Shown here: positions 8,876 to 17,734 of the stretch, piece after piece
How positions within the stretch are numbered: position 1 is the stretch's first letter
How the letters are laid out: each line of letters opens with the position of its first letter
From: Streptomyces sp. V3I7
GTDB taxonomy: Bacteria; Actinomycetota; Actinomycetes; Streptomycetales; Streptomycetaceae
DNA length: 64,000 nt
Assembly (NCBI RefSeq): GCF_030817495.1
Contig: NZ_JAUSZK010000001.1
Span: forward strand, 2,707,001 to 2,771,000
Direction of reading: 5' to 3'
Program-made: the position numbers and the translations under genes
Notes under the pieces: model-generated
What the model was told of the DNA's origin: nothing
What the model saw: only the letters and a program-made list of their open reading frames with translations
Database searches by the model: none

Positions 8876-11800
8876 TGCTGGCTCCCGTCGGGACGCTCAC
8901 TGCCGGTGCCGTGGGGGTGGGGCTGCGTCGGGTCGTACGCCGGGTCGTAGCCCTGCTGGTACGCCGGGTCGTACGCGCCCTGTTCGGCCTGGCCGCCGTA
9001 CCCGTAGGGGTCGTACGCGGCGTTCTGGTACGGGTCGGCCGGGTATCCCTGCGGGTCGTAGCCGCCGGCCGGGTGGCCGGTGCCGTCCTGGTACTGCTCG
9101 CCGTCGTAGGTGCCGTACTCGGCGCCCGCGTAGGCCGGTCGGTCCCAGTCGCCGTACGACGCCTGGTGCGGCACGGCGGCCGGGGCCTCCTGCGGAGGAG
9201 GCGGCAGGGTGCCGGGCGCGGACTCCTCCGCGGCGGCCTGGGCCACCTCCTCAGCCTCCGCCTGGGCGCGCAGGCGGCGGGCACGGCGGCCCTCCCCCGC
9301 CTCGGCCAGGGGAGCCGGCTCCTCGGGCAGGTCGTCGTCGACGTCACGGCGGCGGCCCGGCAGCGCGAGCACGACGAGGACGACGGCGAGCGCGCCCTGG
9401 ACCCACAGCCAGCCGGTGTGGCCGATCGGGTCGTCGAAGGTGACGTCCAGCTTGCCGCCGGAGGCCGGGAGTTCGAAGCCCTGGGCCCAGCCGTCCACCT
9501 TGGTGGGTGTGAGCGGCTTGCCGTCCAGGGTGGCGGTCCAGCCGTCGGCGGCGGTGTCGGCCAGGCGCAGGACGCGGCCGCCGGAGCCGGTCGGGATCGT
9601 GGTGTGGATCTCCACGGGCCCGGCGGCGACGGACCGCGCGGTGCCCGTACCGGAGGCGGTCACGATCGCCGCGCGCGAGACCTGGCGGTCGACCCGCCAC
9701 AGCCCGCTGCCGTCCTGCTGGCTCAGCCGGCTCAGGCCGGGGGTGGCGTCGAGGACGCGGCTGACCTGGCGCGGCGCGCCCTTGTGGACGAGGACGTAGC
9801 GGACGGCGAATCCGCCCAGCTGGTTCGCCTGGTCGGCGCCGGAACCGGCGACGAGGTTGGCGACGACCTTGTCGAGCTTGGTGTTCTGCCCGTCGGCGAC
9901 GGCCAGTTCGCCGTCGCCCATGCGGGCGCCCGAGCCGCGGACGAGGGTGTAGCGCACGCGCGCGGCGGAGTCGCTGTCGAGGACGAGGGTGCGGGCCTGG
10001 TCGCGGGTGCCGCTCTCCTCGGCGACGAACGCGGGGACCTGCACCGGGTCGCGCCGCTCCACGGGACCGTCGGCGCCGCCGATCATCCACGTGGCGGCGG
10101 CCAGCAGCGGGCCCACCGCCGAGGCGAGCGCGATCAGCGCGGCCACCGGCTGGCGCCAGCCGAAGCTCTGCTCGGCCACCCGCGCGCGGGCACCGTCGGC
10201 GCCGAGCGCGGCGGCGGCGAGGAGCGCCATGCCGTAGACGAGGGTCGCGGGACCGGCCCAGGCGGAGGCGTTGGCCAGGACGGCGAGGACGAGCGCCACC
10301 AGGGCGACCGCCCACGCGGTGCGGATGGCCGTCTGGCGCTCGGAGCGCAGCAGCGCGGCCAGGGCCGCCAGGACGATGCCGATCAGCGTCAGCCCGGACA
10401 CCGTGCCGGGCCCGCCGGGGCCGGTGCCGAGCAGGTCGAGGGCGGTGGCGGCCGACGCGCCGTAGTCCAGGCCGGCCTCCTTGAAGAAGCCGAACGGCAG
10501 CAGCGTCAGCGACCAGGGCGCGAGGACCAGCAGCGGGGTGCCGAGCTGGGCCAGGAAGCGCAGGCCGTGGGCGACGATGTCGCGGCGCTGGAGGACCAGC
10601 ACGCCGATCCCCAGGATCAGCGCGATCGGCCACACGATCGGCGTGAACGCGGTGGTGACGGTCAGCAGGAGGGCGTACGCCCAGGTGGCGCGCCAGCTGC
10701 CGCGCGTTCCTTCGGGGTGCGTCAGGCTGCTCGCGGCGATGCCCGCGCGCGCGATGAGCGGCAGCAGCGCGGCGAGGAGGGCGGTGCCGATGTGGCCGCC
10801 CGCGAGCGCGCCGGTGACGGCGGGCAGGAACGCGTAGGCGATGGCCGCCCACGCGCGGAGCAGGCGCGAGGTGACCAGCGGGCGCGAGGCGAAGTACGCG
10901 GTGAACCCGGCCAGCGGGACCGAACCGACCAGCAGGACCGTGACGGCGAGGCCCGTCGAGCCGAACAGCACGGAGGCGAGCAGCGCCATGACGACGAGGT
11001 ACGGCGGCGCGGACGGGGTGCCGCCGGCGCCCACCGGGTGCCAGGCGTCGAGATAGCGCGACCACAGCTCGCCGACGCCGGCCGGGACCGGCAGCAGGGC
11101 GCCGCCCCCGAGCGCGCCCCCGCCGAGCAGGGCGCGGCAGGCGATGAGCGAGAAGAGCAGCAGGACAAGGAAGAGCGGCGGGCCGGGGTTGCGGGCGAGC
11201 CGCTTGAGGCGGGCGTGCCGCTCGGGCATGAGGAACTCGGCGTCGTCGGTGGAGCCGACGCCGCCGTGCCGCCCTGCGGAGGAGACCTCCGGGTCGGAGC
11301 TGCCGAAGAGGTTGCCGGCGACCTGTTCGACGGTGGCCCGCACAGTCGCTCCGGGCGGCGGGAACAGCGGCCGCAGTTCCTCCTTGCCGACCTGGGGCCG
11401 GCCGCGCGTGCGGCGCCCGGCGATGATCCGCTCGGGCCGCAGCAGGACGCTCAGCAGACCGCGGACCTCGTCGACGGCCTGTCCGGGGACCTTGCCGACG
11501 AGATAGGCGAGGGTCCGCAGGGCCGTGCCGAGCACGAGGCGCAGCAGCACCCAGGGCAGCACCGCCGTACGGACGTTGGTGAGGAGGGTGTAGACGGCGC
11601 CCGCCTTGTCGACCTTGTGCGGGGACGCGGCGGTGCGGCCCACGCAGTCGACGGTGCGGCGCTCGCGCGAGGAGGCCTCGGCGTGCCGTACGACGGCGTC
11701 GGGGGCGATGAGGACGCGGTAGCCGGCGGCGTGCGCGCGCCAGCACAGGTCGACGTCGTCACGCATCAGGGGCAGCCGGCGGTCGAAGCCGCCGAGCCGC

Positions 11801-12513
11801 TCGAAGACGTCGCGGCGGACCAGCATGCCCGCGGTCGAGACGGAGAGGACGGGCTGCACGTGGTCGTGCTGGCCCTGGTCCTGTTCGCGGCGGTCCAGGC
11901 CTGTCCAGCGGCGCCCGGAGTTGGCGATGGAGACGCCGACCTCCAGGAGCTGGCGGCGGTCGTACCAGCCGCGGAGCTTGGGGCCGACGACGGCCACGTC
12001 GTCGCGGCCGAGTTCCAGTTCGTTGTCCACGACCTGGAGCAGTTGGGCCAGTGCGTCGGGCTCGGGGGCGCAGTCGTCGTGCAGCAGCCAGAGCCACTGG
12101 ACGGGTTCGCCGTGCGGGAGCTCCGGCATGTCGTAGGCGTCGTCGCGCCACGTGCGCGTGGCGGGGTCCCAGCTGTTGGGGCGCCTGAGGTAGGGCAGCT
12201 CGTCCGGCGTGAGGACCGGCGCGATCCGGCTCGCCTCCTCGACGGCCTGGCCGAAGCCGGTGCGCCGGGCGAGGTGCAGCACCTGCTCGTCTCCGAGCGC
12301 GGCGCCGACCAGCTGGGCGGACTCGTCGGCGCTTCCGGTGTCGGCGGCCACGGCGAACTGGACGGGGCGCTCCTGGCCGAGCAGCCCGTCGAGCGCTTTG
12401 GGCAGCCAGCGCGCGCCGTCATGGGAGACCAGGACGGCGGTCACGACATGGCGCGGGAACTCAGGTGTGGCAGCCGTCTCGTGGTGGGCTGCCGTATGAC
12501 TGTGCACGGACAT
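8872..12513 (-). CDS. giant membrane glycosyltransferase family 2 protein
   Basis: A 1213-residue protein. Residues about 20-330 form a GT2 (GT-A) domain with VSHDGARWLPKALDGLL, the LLHDDCAPEPDAL metal-binding acidic motif and DDVDLCWRAHAAGYR acceptor region. The middle (about 320-850) is a series of hydrophobic membrane spans, followed by a large extracytoplasmic domain, a last span (WVQGALAVVLVVLAL) and a disordered tail rich in Tyr-Asp-Pro-Gly repeats (for example YDPYGYGGQ, YDPAYQQGYDPAYDP). It probably transfers a sugar from a nucleotide donor to an envelope acceptor; donor and acceptor are unknown. Coupled to the DUF5719 gene; GDP-mannose genes nearby make mannose one candidate. Confidence 0.9.
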   Translation of the reverse strand: MSVHSHTAAHHETAATPEFPRHVVTAVLVSHDGARWLPKALDGLLGQERPVQFAVAADTGSADESAQLVGAALGDEQVLHLARRTGFGQAVEEASRIAPVLTPDELPYLRRPNSWDPATRTWRDDAYDMPELPHGEPVQWLWLLHDDCAPEPDALAQLLQVVDNELELGRDDVAVVGPKLRGWYDRRQLLEVGVSIANSGRRWTGLDRREQDQGQHDHVQPVLSVSTAGMLVRRDVFERLGGFDRRLPLMRDDVDLCWRAHAAGYRVLIAPDAVVRHAEASSRERRTVDCVGRTAASPHKVDKAGAVYTLLTNVRTAVLPWVLLRLVLGTALRTLAYLVGKVPGQAVDEVRGLLSVLLRPERIIAGRRTRGRPQVGKEELRPLFPPPGATVRATVEQVAGNLFGSSDPEVSSAGRHGGVGSTDDAEFLMPERHARLKRLARNPGPPLFLVLLLFSLIACRALLGGGALGGGALLPVPAGVGELWSRYLDAWHPVGAGGTPSAPPYLVVMALLASVLFGSTGLAVTVLLVGSVPLAGFTAYFASRPLVTSRLLRAWAAIAYAFLPAVTGALAGGHIGTALLAALLPLIARAGIAASSLTHPEGTRGSWRATWAYALLLTVTTAFTPIVWPIALILGIGVLVLQRRDIVAHGLRFLAQLGTPLLVLAPWSLTLLPFGFFKEAGLDYGASAATALDLLGTGPGGPGTVSGLTLIGIVLAALAALLRSERQTAIRTAWAVALVALVLAVLANASAWAGPATLVYGMALLAAAALGADGARARVAEQSFGWRQPVAALIALASAVGPLLAAATWMIGGADGPVERRDPVQVPAFVAEESGTRDQARTLVLDSDSAARVRYTLVRGSGARMGDGELAVADGQNTKLDKVVANLVAGSGADQANQLGGFAVRYVLVHKGAPRQVSRVLDATPGLSRLSQQDGSGLWRVDRQVSRAAIVTASGTGTARSVAAGPVEIHTTIPTGSGGRVLRLADTAADGWTATLDGKPLTPTKVDGWAQGFELPASGGKLDVTFDDPIGHTGWLWVQGALAVVLVVLALPGRRRDVDDDLPEEPAPLAEAGEGRRARRLRAQAEAEEVAQAAAEESAPGTLPPPPQEAPAAVPHQASYGDWDRPAYAGAEYGTYDGEQYQDGTGHPAGGYDPQGYPADPYQNAAYDPYGYGGQAEQGAYDPAYQQGYDPAYDPTQPHPHGTGSERPDGSQQ

Positions 12514-12731
12514 CGAGGTACGGGCCCCGGTTCGGTGGACTGTGGTGGACGCCTGTGCCCCGAGAGGGCAGCGGGGCGTCTCGGACGAGCGACCACACTA
12601 TCGGCTGGGCATGACCGCGGCCCGCCGCCTGTGGACAACTCACCTGCGACGGGCCGTTCGTGACGTATGCGCATGTACGGGAGGACCGGACCTGTTCGGG
12701 ACGACCCGGGCCCACGGCCCGGACCGCCGGG

Positions 12732-12995
12732 TCAGACGGCGGCCTTCTTGAGCCGGCGGCGTTCGCGCTCGGACAGGCCGCCCCAGATGCCGAATCGCTC
12801 GTCGTTGGCGAGGGCGTACTCGAGGCACTCGGAGCGGACCTCGCAGGCGAGGCAGACCTTCTTCGCCTCTCTGGTCGAGCCGCCCTTCTCGGGGAAGAAG
12901 GACTCGGGGTCGGTCTGGGCGCACAGTGCGCGCTCCTGCCAGCCGAGTTCCTCGTCCGCGTCGTCGACCAGCAGTTGCTGCACCAGCTCGGTCAT
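12732..12995 (-). CDS. whiB: sporulation regulator WhiB
   Basis: An 87-residue iron-sulphur protein that with WhiA controls the switch from aerial growth to sporulation septation. The sequence (MTELVQQLLVDDADEELGW...) matches my memory of Streptomyces WhiB. Four cluster-binding Cys are present at 25, 48, 51 and 57 (C-x22-C-x2-C-x5-C), with the GIWGG turn at 69-73 and a basic C-terminus (RERRRLKKAAV). A ribosome site (AGGGG) lies 5 nt before the ATG. Upstream there is a TTGACT/TGTAAT promoter-like pair and a BldD-box-like sequence, fitting known developmental control of this gene. Confidence 0.97.
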   Translation of the reverse strand: MTELVQQLLVDDADEELGWQERALCAQTDPESFFPEKGGSTREAKKVCLACEVRSECLEYALANDERFGIWGGLSERERRRLKKAAV

Positions 12996-13066
12996 GTGCG
13001 CCCCTCGTCTGTCTCGCGTCCCCGTGTGGCGGCCGTTACCGATTTCGGCTGAACGACACGAGTGAA

Positions 13067-13096
13067 ATTACAAGTGTGCTGCTCCGGGCGAGTCAA
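13067..13096 (-). promoter_or_regulatory. candidate whiB promoter
   Basis: Reading towards whiB: TTGACT (13096-13091), an 18-bp spacer, then TGTAAT (13072-13067); TTGTAA with a 17-bp spacer is the alternative -10. It lies about 70 bp from the whiB ATG, in an AT-richer patch. Confidence 0.55.
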
Positions 13097-13123
13097 GCCG
13101 AGATCTGCTATTGGGCCCGTTAT

Positions 13124-13136
13124 TCACTCTGCGGAA
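13124..13136. promoter_or_regulatory. BldD-box-like site upstream of whiB
   Basis: TCACTCTGCGGAA matches the published BldD consensus TNACNC(A/T)GNGTNA at all fixed positions but one (G for T). It lies about 30 bp upstream of the candidate whiB -35. whiB is a known BldD target in Streptomyces; occupancy here is inferred. Confidence 0.5.
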
Positions 13137-13211
13137 CCAAGGCTGTGCGGAAAGTGTTCAAATCGCCATAAACCTTGACACTCCGCGAGACCCGGGAAGG
13201 ACGCCGATCCC

Positions 13212-13233
13212 ACTGCTCCCTATAGGGAGCAGT
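13212..13233. promoter_or_regulatory. 22-bp perfect palindrome, possible operator
   Basis: Half-site ACTGCTCCCTA followed immediately by its exact reverse complement. It lies 217 bp upstream of the whiB ATG and 446 bp upstream of the cysteine dioxygenase-like gene. A dyad this long without spacer suggests a dimeric DNA-binding protein. Confidence 0.4.
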
Positions 13234-13678
13234 ACGGACAGGGACGCCCTGGAGTTCGACCGCGTTCCGGCGAGGCTCGAGCGCCCGGATGTGCGCGATG
13301 TGTCCCGGCCGGCCGATGAACAAACCTTTCACCTGACAGGTGAACCGGATGGGGTGAAATATGTCCCACATACCGGGCAGCCAGTTGACACCGCGCGTGT
13401 GAGCCGATCTCCTGGTGGGCATGCTCGCGCATTCGGCACTCACCTCGACCCGCACCGCCGGGTCCCACGGTGCTGCCCGCGCACGCTGTAGCTGTTGTTG
13501 CTGTTCCAGCTGTTGAGCCACGCGCGCTCCGGCTGTTCCTGAGTCCATCCCGACTCGGCCGCCGCTCACTTCCCGAGCTTCTGAGCCCTCATCCAGGGCC
13601 CGCCCCGCCCGCACCCCGGGCGAGCGCCACGCGACTTCCAGCCCCCGCTCTTCTCTTCGCCGAGGACTCCGCACCCCC

Positions 13679-14233
13679 ATGAACAGCGACAACGACCTCC
13701 AGATCGCCGGCGACATCCTCGAAGTCACCCACCTCCTGCGGCCCCCGGGCGAACACCCGGCCACCATCGCCGAGTTCGTCGGCCTCGCCCGCTCCATCGC
13801 CGCCGACCGCTCCCAGTGGGAGCACCTCGTCCGGTACGACGCCACGACGCGCTGGTACCACCGGCTGCGCACCGGCCCCGGCTACGAGGTGTGGCTGCTG
13901 TCCTGGGTGCCCGGGCAGGGCAGCGGACCGCACGACCACGGCCCGTCCTCCGGTGTCCTGACCGTCCTGGAGGGCACGCTGACCGAGCGCACCCGCGACA
14001 CCACGCGCGTGCTGACGGCGGGCGCCCAGCGGGTGTTCGCGCCGGGCTACGCGCACGAGGTGCTCAACACCGCGCTGGAGCCCGCGGTCAGCCTGCACGT
14101 CTACTACCCGGGCCTCACCGAGATGCCGATGCTCCCGCAGACGCGGCTCCGCTCGGCCGACGGGACCCCGACGGCGCCGTCCTGCGAGGCGCACACCGAA
14201 ACCGGCGGCGGGGCGCGCCCGGTGACCGCCTGA
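13679..14233 (+). CDS. cysteine dioxygenase-like cupin
   Basis: A 184-residue cupin of the cysteine dioxygenase type I family, which oxidises L-cysteine to cysteine sulphinate with non-haem iron. The metal-site strand GPHDHGPSSGVLTVLEGTLTE (two His) and the later FAPGYAHEVLN (third His) are both visible; Arg/Tyr positions typical of substrate binding occur in RYDATTRWYHRLRTG. It is monocistronic, read away from whiB. Streptomyces proteins of this class are usually annotated cysteine dioxygenase, but other thiol dioxygenase substrates are possible. Confidence 0.85.
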   Translation: MNSDNDLQIAGDILEVTHLLRPPGEHPATIAEFVGLARSIAADRSQWEHLVRYDATTRWYHRLRTGPGYEVWLLSWVPGQGSGPHDHGPSSGVLTVLEGTLTERTRDTTRVLTAGAQRVFAPGYAHEVLNTALEPAVSLHVYYPGLTEMPMLPQTRLRSADGTPTAPSCEAHTETGGGARPVTA

Positions 14234-14324
14234 CGCCTTGTCGTACCCGCCTGCAACACTGGCCCACCCGTCGCCCGACCACCACCCCTCAACGAGTCAG
14301 CCTGACGGCTGACACACTGTTCCA

Positions 14325-15299
14325 ATGCGCATTGTGGTTCTGGCAGGCGGCATCGGTGGTGCCCGTTTCCTGCGTGGTCTGAAGCGGGCCGCGCCGGACG
14401 CGGACATCACGGTCATCGGCAACACCGGGGACGACATCCACCTCTTCGGGCTGAAGGTCTGCCCGGACCTCGACACGGTGATGTACACGCTCGGCGGCGG
14501 CATCAACGAGGAGCAGGGCTGGGGGCGGGCCGACGAGACGTTCCACCTCAAGGAGGAGCTCGCGGCGTACGGCGTCGGACCCGAGTGGTTCGGGCTCGGC
14601 GACCGGGACTTCGCCACGCACATCGTGCGGACGCAGATGCTGAGCGCCGGTTATCCGCTGAGCGCGGTCACCGAGGCGCTGTGCGACCGCTGGAAGCCGG
14701 GTGTGCGGCTGATCCCCATGACCGACGACCGCGTCGAGACGCATGTGGCGGTCGACGTCGACGGTGAGCGCAGGGCGGTCCACTTCCAGGAGTACTGGGT
14801 GCGGATGCGGGCGGCCGTCCCGGCCGAGGCGGTCGTGCCGGTCGGCGCGGAGCAGTCCAAGCCGGCGCCGGGTGTACTGGAGGCCATCGCCCAGGCGGAC
14901 GTGATCCTCTTCCCGCCGTCCAACCCGGTCGTCTCGGTCGGCACGATCCTCGCCGTGCCCGGCATCCGGGAGGCGATCGCCGACGCCGGGGTGCCGGTGG
15001 TGGGCCTGTCCCCCATCGTCGGTGACGCGCCCGTGCGCGGGATGGCGGACAAGGTTCTGGCGGCGGTCGGCGTGGAGTCGACGGCCGCGGCGGTGGCCGA
15101 GCACTACGGCTCGGGCCTCCTCGACGGCTGGCTCGTCGACACCGTGGACGCGGGCACGGTCGAGCGCGTCGAGACGGCCGGCATCCGCTGCCGCGCCGTC
15201 CCGCTGATGATGACCGACGAGGAAGCGGCCGCGCAGATGGCCCGCGAGGCGCTGACGCTGGCGGAGGAGGTGCGCGGGCTTGATCAGGACGGTGCCTGA
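14325..15299 (+). CDS. fbiA: phosphoenolpyruvate/2-phospholactate transferase FbiA (CofD family)
   Basis: Transfers a phosphoenolpyruvyl (actinobacteria) or phospholactyl moiety from the guanylylated donor to Fo, building the coenzyme F420 core. The 324-residue chain starts [19 protein letters not shown] with the family GGxGGA loop, then TVIGNTGDD and [15 protein letters not shown]. Its 3' end overlaps fbiB by 20 bp, so the two form an operon. The ATG lies 5 nt after a CACACT -10-like box with no ribosome site, suggesting leaderless translation. Confidence 0.95.
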   Translation: MRIVVLAGGIGGARFLRGLKRAAPDADITVIGNTGDDIHLFGLKVCPDLDTVMYTLGGGINEEQGWGRADETFHLKEELAAYGVGPEWFGLGDRDFATHIVRTQMLSAGYPLSAVTEALCDRWKPGVRLIPMTDDRVETHVAVDVDGERRAVHFQEYWVRMRAAVPAEAVVPVGAEQSKPAPGVLEAIAQADVILFPPSNPVVSVGTILAVPGIREAIADAGVPVVGLSPIVGDAPVRGMADKVLAAVGVESTAAAVAEHYGSGLLDGWLVDTVDAGTVERVETAGIRCRAVPLMMTDEEAAAQMAREALTLAEEVRGLDQDGA

Positions 15300-16587
15300 G
15301 TACCAGGTCCGTGCCGTTCCCGGGATCCCCGAGATCCAGCGGGGCGACGACCTGGCGAAGCTGATCGCCGCGGCGGAGCCCGGGCTGGCCGACGGGGACG
15401 TGCTGCTCGTCACGTCGAAGATCGTCTCCAAGGCGGAGGGCCGCATCGTCGAGGCGGCCGACCGTGAGGCGGCGATCGACGCCGAGACCGTACGGGTGGT
15501 GGCCCGGCGCGGGCCGCTGCGCATCGTCGAGAACCGGCAGGGTCTGATCCTGGCGGCCGCCGGGGTCGACGCCTCCAACACCCCGCCCGGCACCGTGCTG
15601 TTGCTGCCAGAGGACCCCGACGCCTCCGCGCGCGCGATCCGCGACGGGCTGCGCGACGCCCTCGGCGTGAACGTCGGGGTCGTCGTCACCGACACCTTCG
15701 GGCGGCCGTGGCGCACCGGGCTCACGGACGTCGCGATCGGCGCCGCGGGCGTGCGCGTGCTGGACGATCTGCGCGGCGGCACCGACGCGCACGGCAACCC
15801 GCTCAGCGCCACCGTCGTCGCCACGGCGGACGAACTCGCCGCCGCCGGCGACCTGGTGAAGGGCAAGGCGGCCGGCCTGCCCGTCGCCGTGGTGCGCGGG
15901 CTGCCCCACGTCGTGGCCGGTGACCACGGGGAGGGGGCCCGGGCCCTCGCGCGCGTGGCCCGCGACGACATGTTCCGGCTCGGCACCTCCGAGGCGGTAC
16001 GCGAGGCGGTCACCCAGCGGCGTACGGTACGGGCCTTCACCGACGAGCCGGTCGACCCCGGGGCGGTCCGGCGGGCGGTGGCCGCGGCGGTGACCGCGCC
16101 GGCCCCGCACCACACGACGCCGTGGCGGTTCGTGCTGCTGGAGTCGCAGGAGTCGCGCGTACGGCTGCTCGACGCCATGCGCGACGCCTGGATCGCCGAC
16201 CTGCGCCGGGACGGCAAGTCCGAGGAGTCGATCGCCAAGCGGGTGCGGCGGGGCGAGGTGCTGCGCAGGGCGCCGTATCTCGTCGTCCCCTGCCTGGTCA
16301 TGGACGGCTCGCACACCTACGGCGACGCGCGGCGGGACGCGGCCGAGCGGGAGATGTTCGTCGTCGCCGCCGGGGCCGGGGTGCAGAACTTCCTGGTCGC
16401 GCTGGCCGGGGAGCGGCTCGGCTCCGCCTGGGTGTCCTCGACGATGTTCTGCCGGGACGTGGTGCGCGAGGTGCTCGGCCTGCCGCAGGGCTGGGATCCG
16501 ATGGGCGCGGTGGCGGTCGGACATCCCGCGGAGCAGCCGCGGCCCCGGCCGGACCGGGAGGCGGAGGCCTTCATCGAGGTGCGGTGA
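15280..16587 (+). CDS. fbiB: bifunctional F420-0:gamma-glutamyl ligase / nitroreductase-fold protein FbiB
   Basis: Adds the gamma-linked glutamate tail to F420-0; the C-terminal domain reduces dehydro-F420-0 in actinobacteria. Residues about 1-240 form the CofE ligase domain ([31 protein letters not shown]); about 245-435 form the FMN-binding nitroreductase-like domain ([28 protein letters not shown]). TTG 15280 is chosen because GGAGGAGG lies 9 nt upstream, inside fbiA; the downstream GTG at 15292 is too far from it. The 20-bp overlap indicates translational coupling with fbiA. Confidence 0.93.
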   Translation: MIRTVPEYQVRAVPGIPEIQRGDDLAKLIAAAEPGLADGDVLLVTSKIVSKAEGRIVEAADREAAIDAETVRVVARRGPLRIVENRQGLILAAAGVDASNTPPGTVLLLPEDPDASARAIRDGLRDALGVNVGVVVTDTFGRPWRTGLTDVAIGAAGVRVLDDLRGGTDAHGNPLSATVVATADELAAAGDLVKGKAAGLPVAVVRGLPHVVAGDHGEGARALARVARDDMFRLGTSEAVREAVTQRRTVRAFTDEPVDPGAVRRAVAAAVTAPAPHHTTPWRFVLLESQESRVRLLDAMRDAWIADLRRDGKSEESIAKRVRRGEVLRRAPYLVVPCLVMDGSHTYGDARRDAAEREMFVVAAGAGVQNFLVALAGERLGSAWVSSTMFCRDVVREVLGLPQGWDPMGAVAVGHPAEQPRPRPDREAEAFIEVR

Positions 16588-16633
16588 CGGTGGCGAACGT
16601 GCGGTGACCATGCCGCACGAACGCCTAGTCTCT

Positions 16634-16684
16634 TAGGACGACTCGTCCCGTAGGACGGCTCCGCTCGTAGGACAACTCCGGCAC
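16634..16684. repeat. three imperfect 17-bp tandem repeats
   Basis: Units start at 16634, 16651 and 16668, each beginning TAGGAC followed by a CTC-containing stretch. They fill much of the 113-bp gap between fbiB and the DNA glycosylase gene. Role unknown. Confidence 0.7.
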
Positions 16685-16700
16685 CCCAGGGACCCCGCTC

Positions 16701-17705
16701 GTGGCAGGACGCTTCGCTCCGCGGCCCACGCGTACGACCGTGCGCGGTGGGCACGTCGGCGTACCCGCCGGGGTGCCGCGGCAGGCCGCGCAGGGCCAGG
16801 GGCGGGTGCGCCGGTGGCGGCCGGACGGCCCGCTCGATCTCGGGCTGGTGCTCGGCCCGCTGCGGCGCGGCCCGGGCGACCCGACGTTCCGCGCGACGCC
16901 CGACGGCTCCGTGTGGCGGGCCAGCCGCACGCCCTGCGGGCCGGGGACGCTGCGGGTGTCGTCGCACGGCACCGAGGTGCGCGGTGAGGCGTGGGGGCCC
17001 GGGGCCGAGTGGCTGCTGGAGCAGCTGCCGCGGCTGCTGGGGGCTGAGGACGACCCCGCCGCGTTCGCGCCCCGGCACCGGGTCGTCGCCCAGGCCCGGC
17101 ACCGGCGGCCCGGGCTGCGGCTGACGCGGACCGGGCTCGTACTGGAGTCGCTGATCCCGTCGGTCCTCGAGCAGAAGGTCACGACGGTCGAGGCGTACCG
17201 CGCGTGGCGGCTGCTCGTGCGCCGGTTCGGGGAGCCGGCGCCGGGGCCCGTGGACGGGCGGATGTGGGTGATGCCCGCGCCGCGTACGTGGGCGCTGATC
17301 CCCTCCTGGGAGTGGCATCGCGCCGGCGTCGACAACAAGCGGGCGTCGACGGTCCTGCGGGCCGTACGGCTCGCCGCGCGGCTGGAGCAGGCGGCGGGGA
17401 TGGCGCCCAAGGAAGCGCAGGCGCGGCTGGAGGTCGTGCCGGGGATCGGTCCCTGGACGTCGGCGGAGGTCGTGCAGCGCAGCCACGGGGCGCCGGACGC
17501 GGTGACCGTCGGGGACCTGCATCTGCCGGGCATCGTGGGATGGGCGCTCGCCGGGGACCGGCACGCGGACGACTCCGTCATGCTGTCCCTGCTGGAGCCG
17601 TACGCCGGTCAGCGTCATCGGGCGGCACGGTTGATCCTGCTGAGCGGGAGGGTGCCGGAGCGGCGGGGCCCACGGTTCCCTGTCGGGGACATCAGCCTGC
17701 TGTAG
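16701..17705 (+). CDS. DNA-3-methyladenine glycosylase-like (HhH-GPD) protein
   Basis: A 334-residue member of the helix-hairpin-helix-GPD superfamily (AlkA side), which removes alkylated purines in base-excision repair. Seen: LIPSVLEQKVTTVEAYRAW, typical of the first GPD helices, the hairpin VPGIGPWTSAEV, and the catalytic aspartate region DAVTVGDLHLPGIV. The first 120 residues are a lower-complexity N-terminal domain. It follows fbiB after 113 bp and converges on manC with 29 bp between stops. Substrate range is inferred. Confidence 0.87.
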   Translation: MAGRFAPRPTRTTVRGGHVGVPAGVPRQAAQGQGRVRRWRPDGPLDLGLVLGPLRRGPGDPTFRATPDGSVWRASRTPCGPGTLRVSSHGTEVRGEAWGPGAEWLLEQLPRLLGAEDDPAAFAPRHRVVAQARHRRPGLRLTRTGLVLESLIPSVLEQKVTTVEAYRAWRLLVRRFGEPAPGPVDGRMWVMPAPRTWALIPSWEWHRAGVDNKRASTVLRAVRLAARLEQAAGMAPKEAQARLEVVPGIGPWTSAEVVQRSHGAPDAVTVGDLHLPGIVGWALAGDRHADDSVMLSLLEPYAGQRHRAARLILLSGRVPERRGPRFPVGDISLL

Positions 17706-17734
17706 CCGCTCGACCAGTGGTTACGGAGCACTCC

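Larger units (their letters stand above)
12996..13678. other. 683-bp divergent intergenic region, whiB / cysteine dioxygenase-like gene
   Basis: No convincing gene is seen. It holds a whiB promoter candidate (13067-13096), a BldD-box-like 13-mer (13124-13136), a 22-bp perfect palindrome (13212-13233) and a shorter inverted repeat TTCACCT-GAC-AGGTGAA (13328-13344). The first 200 bp are AT-richer than the surroundings, typical of a developmental promoter. The stretch 13345-13678 shows nothing further that I can support. Confidence 0.7.

Noticed and set aside
13120..13872. Open frame opposite the whiB/cysteine dioxygenase-like intergenic region
   Set aside because: Low-complexity Arg-rich product, overlaps the start of a real gene, and covers regulatory palindromes.
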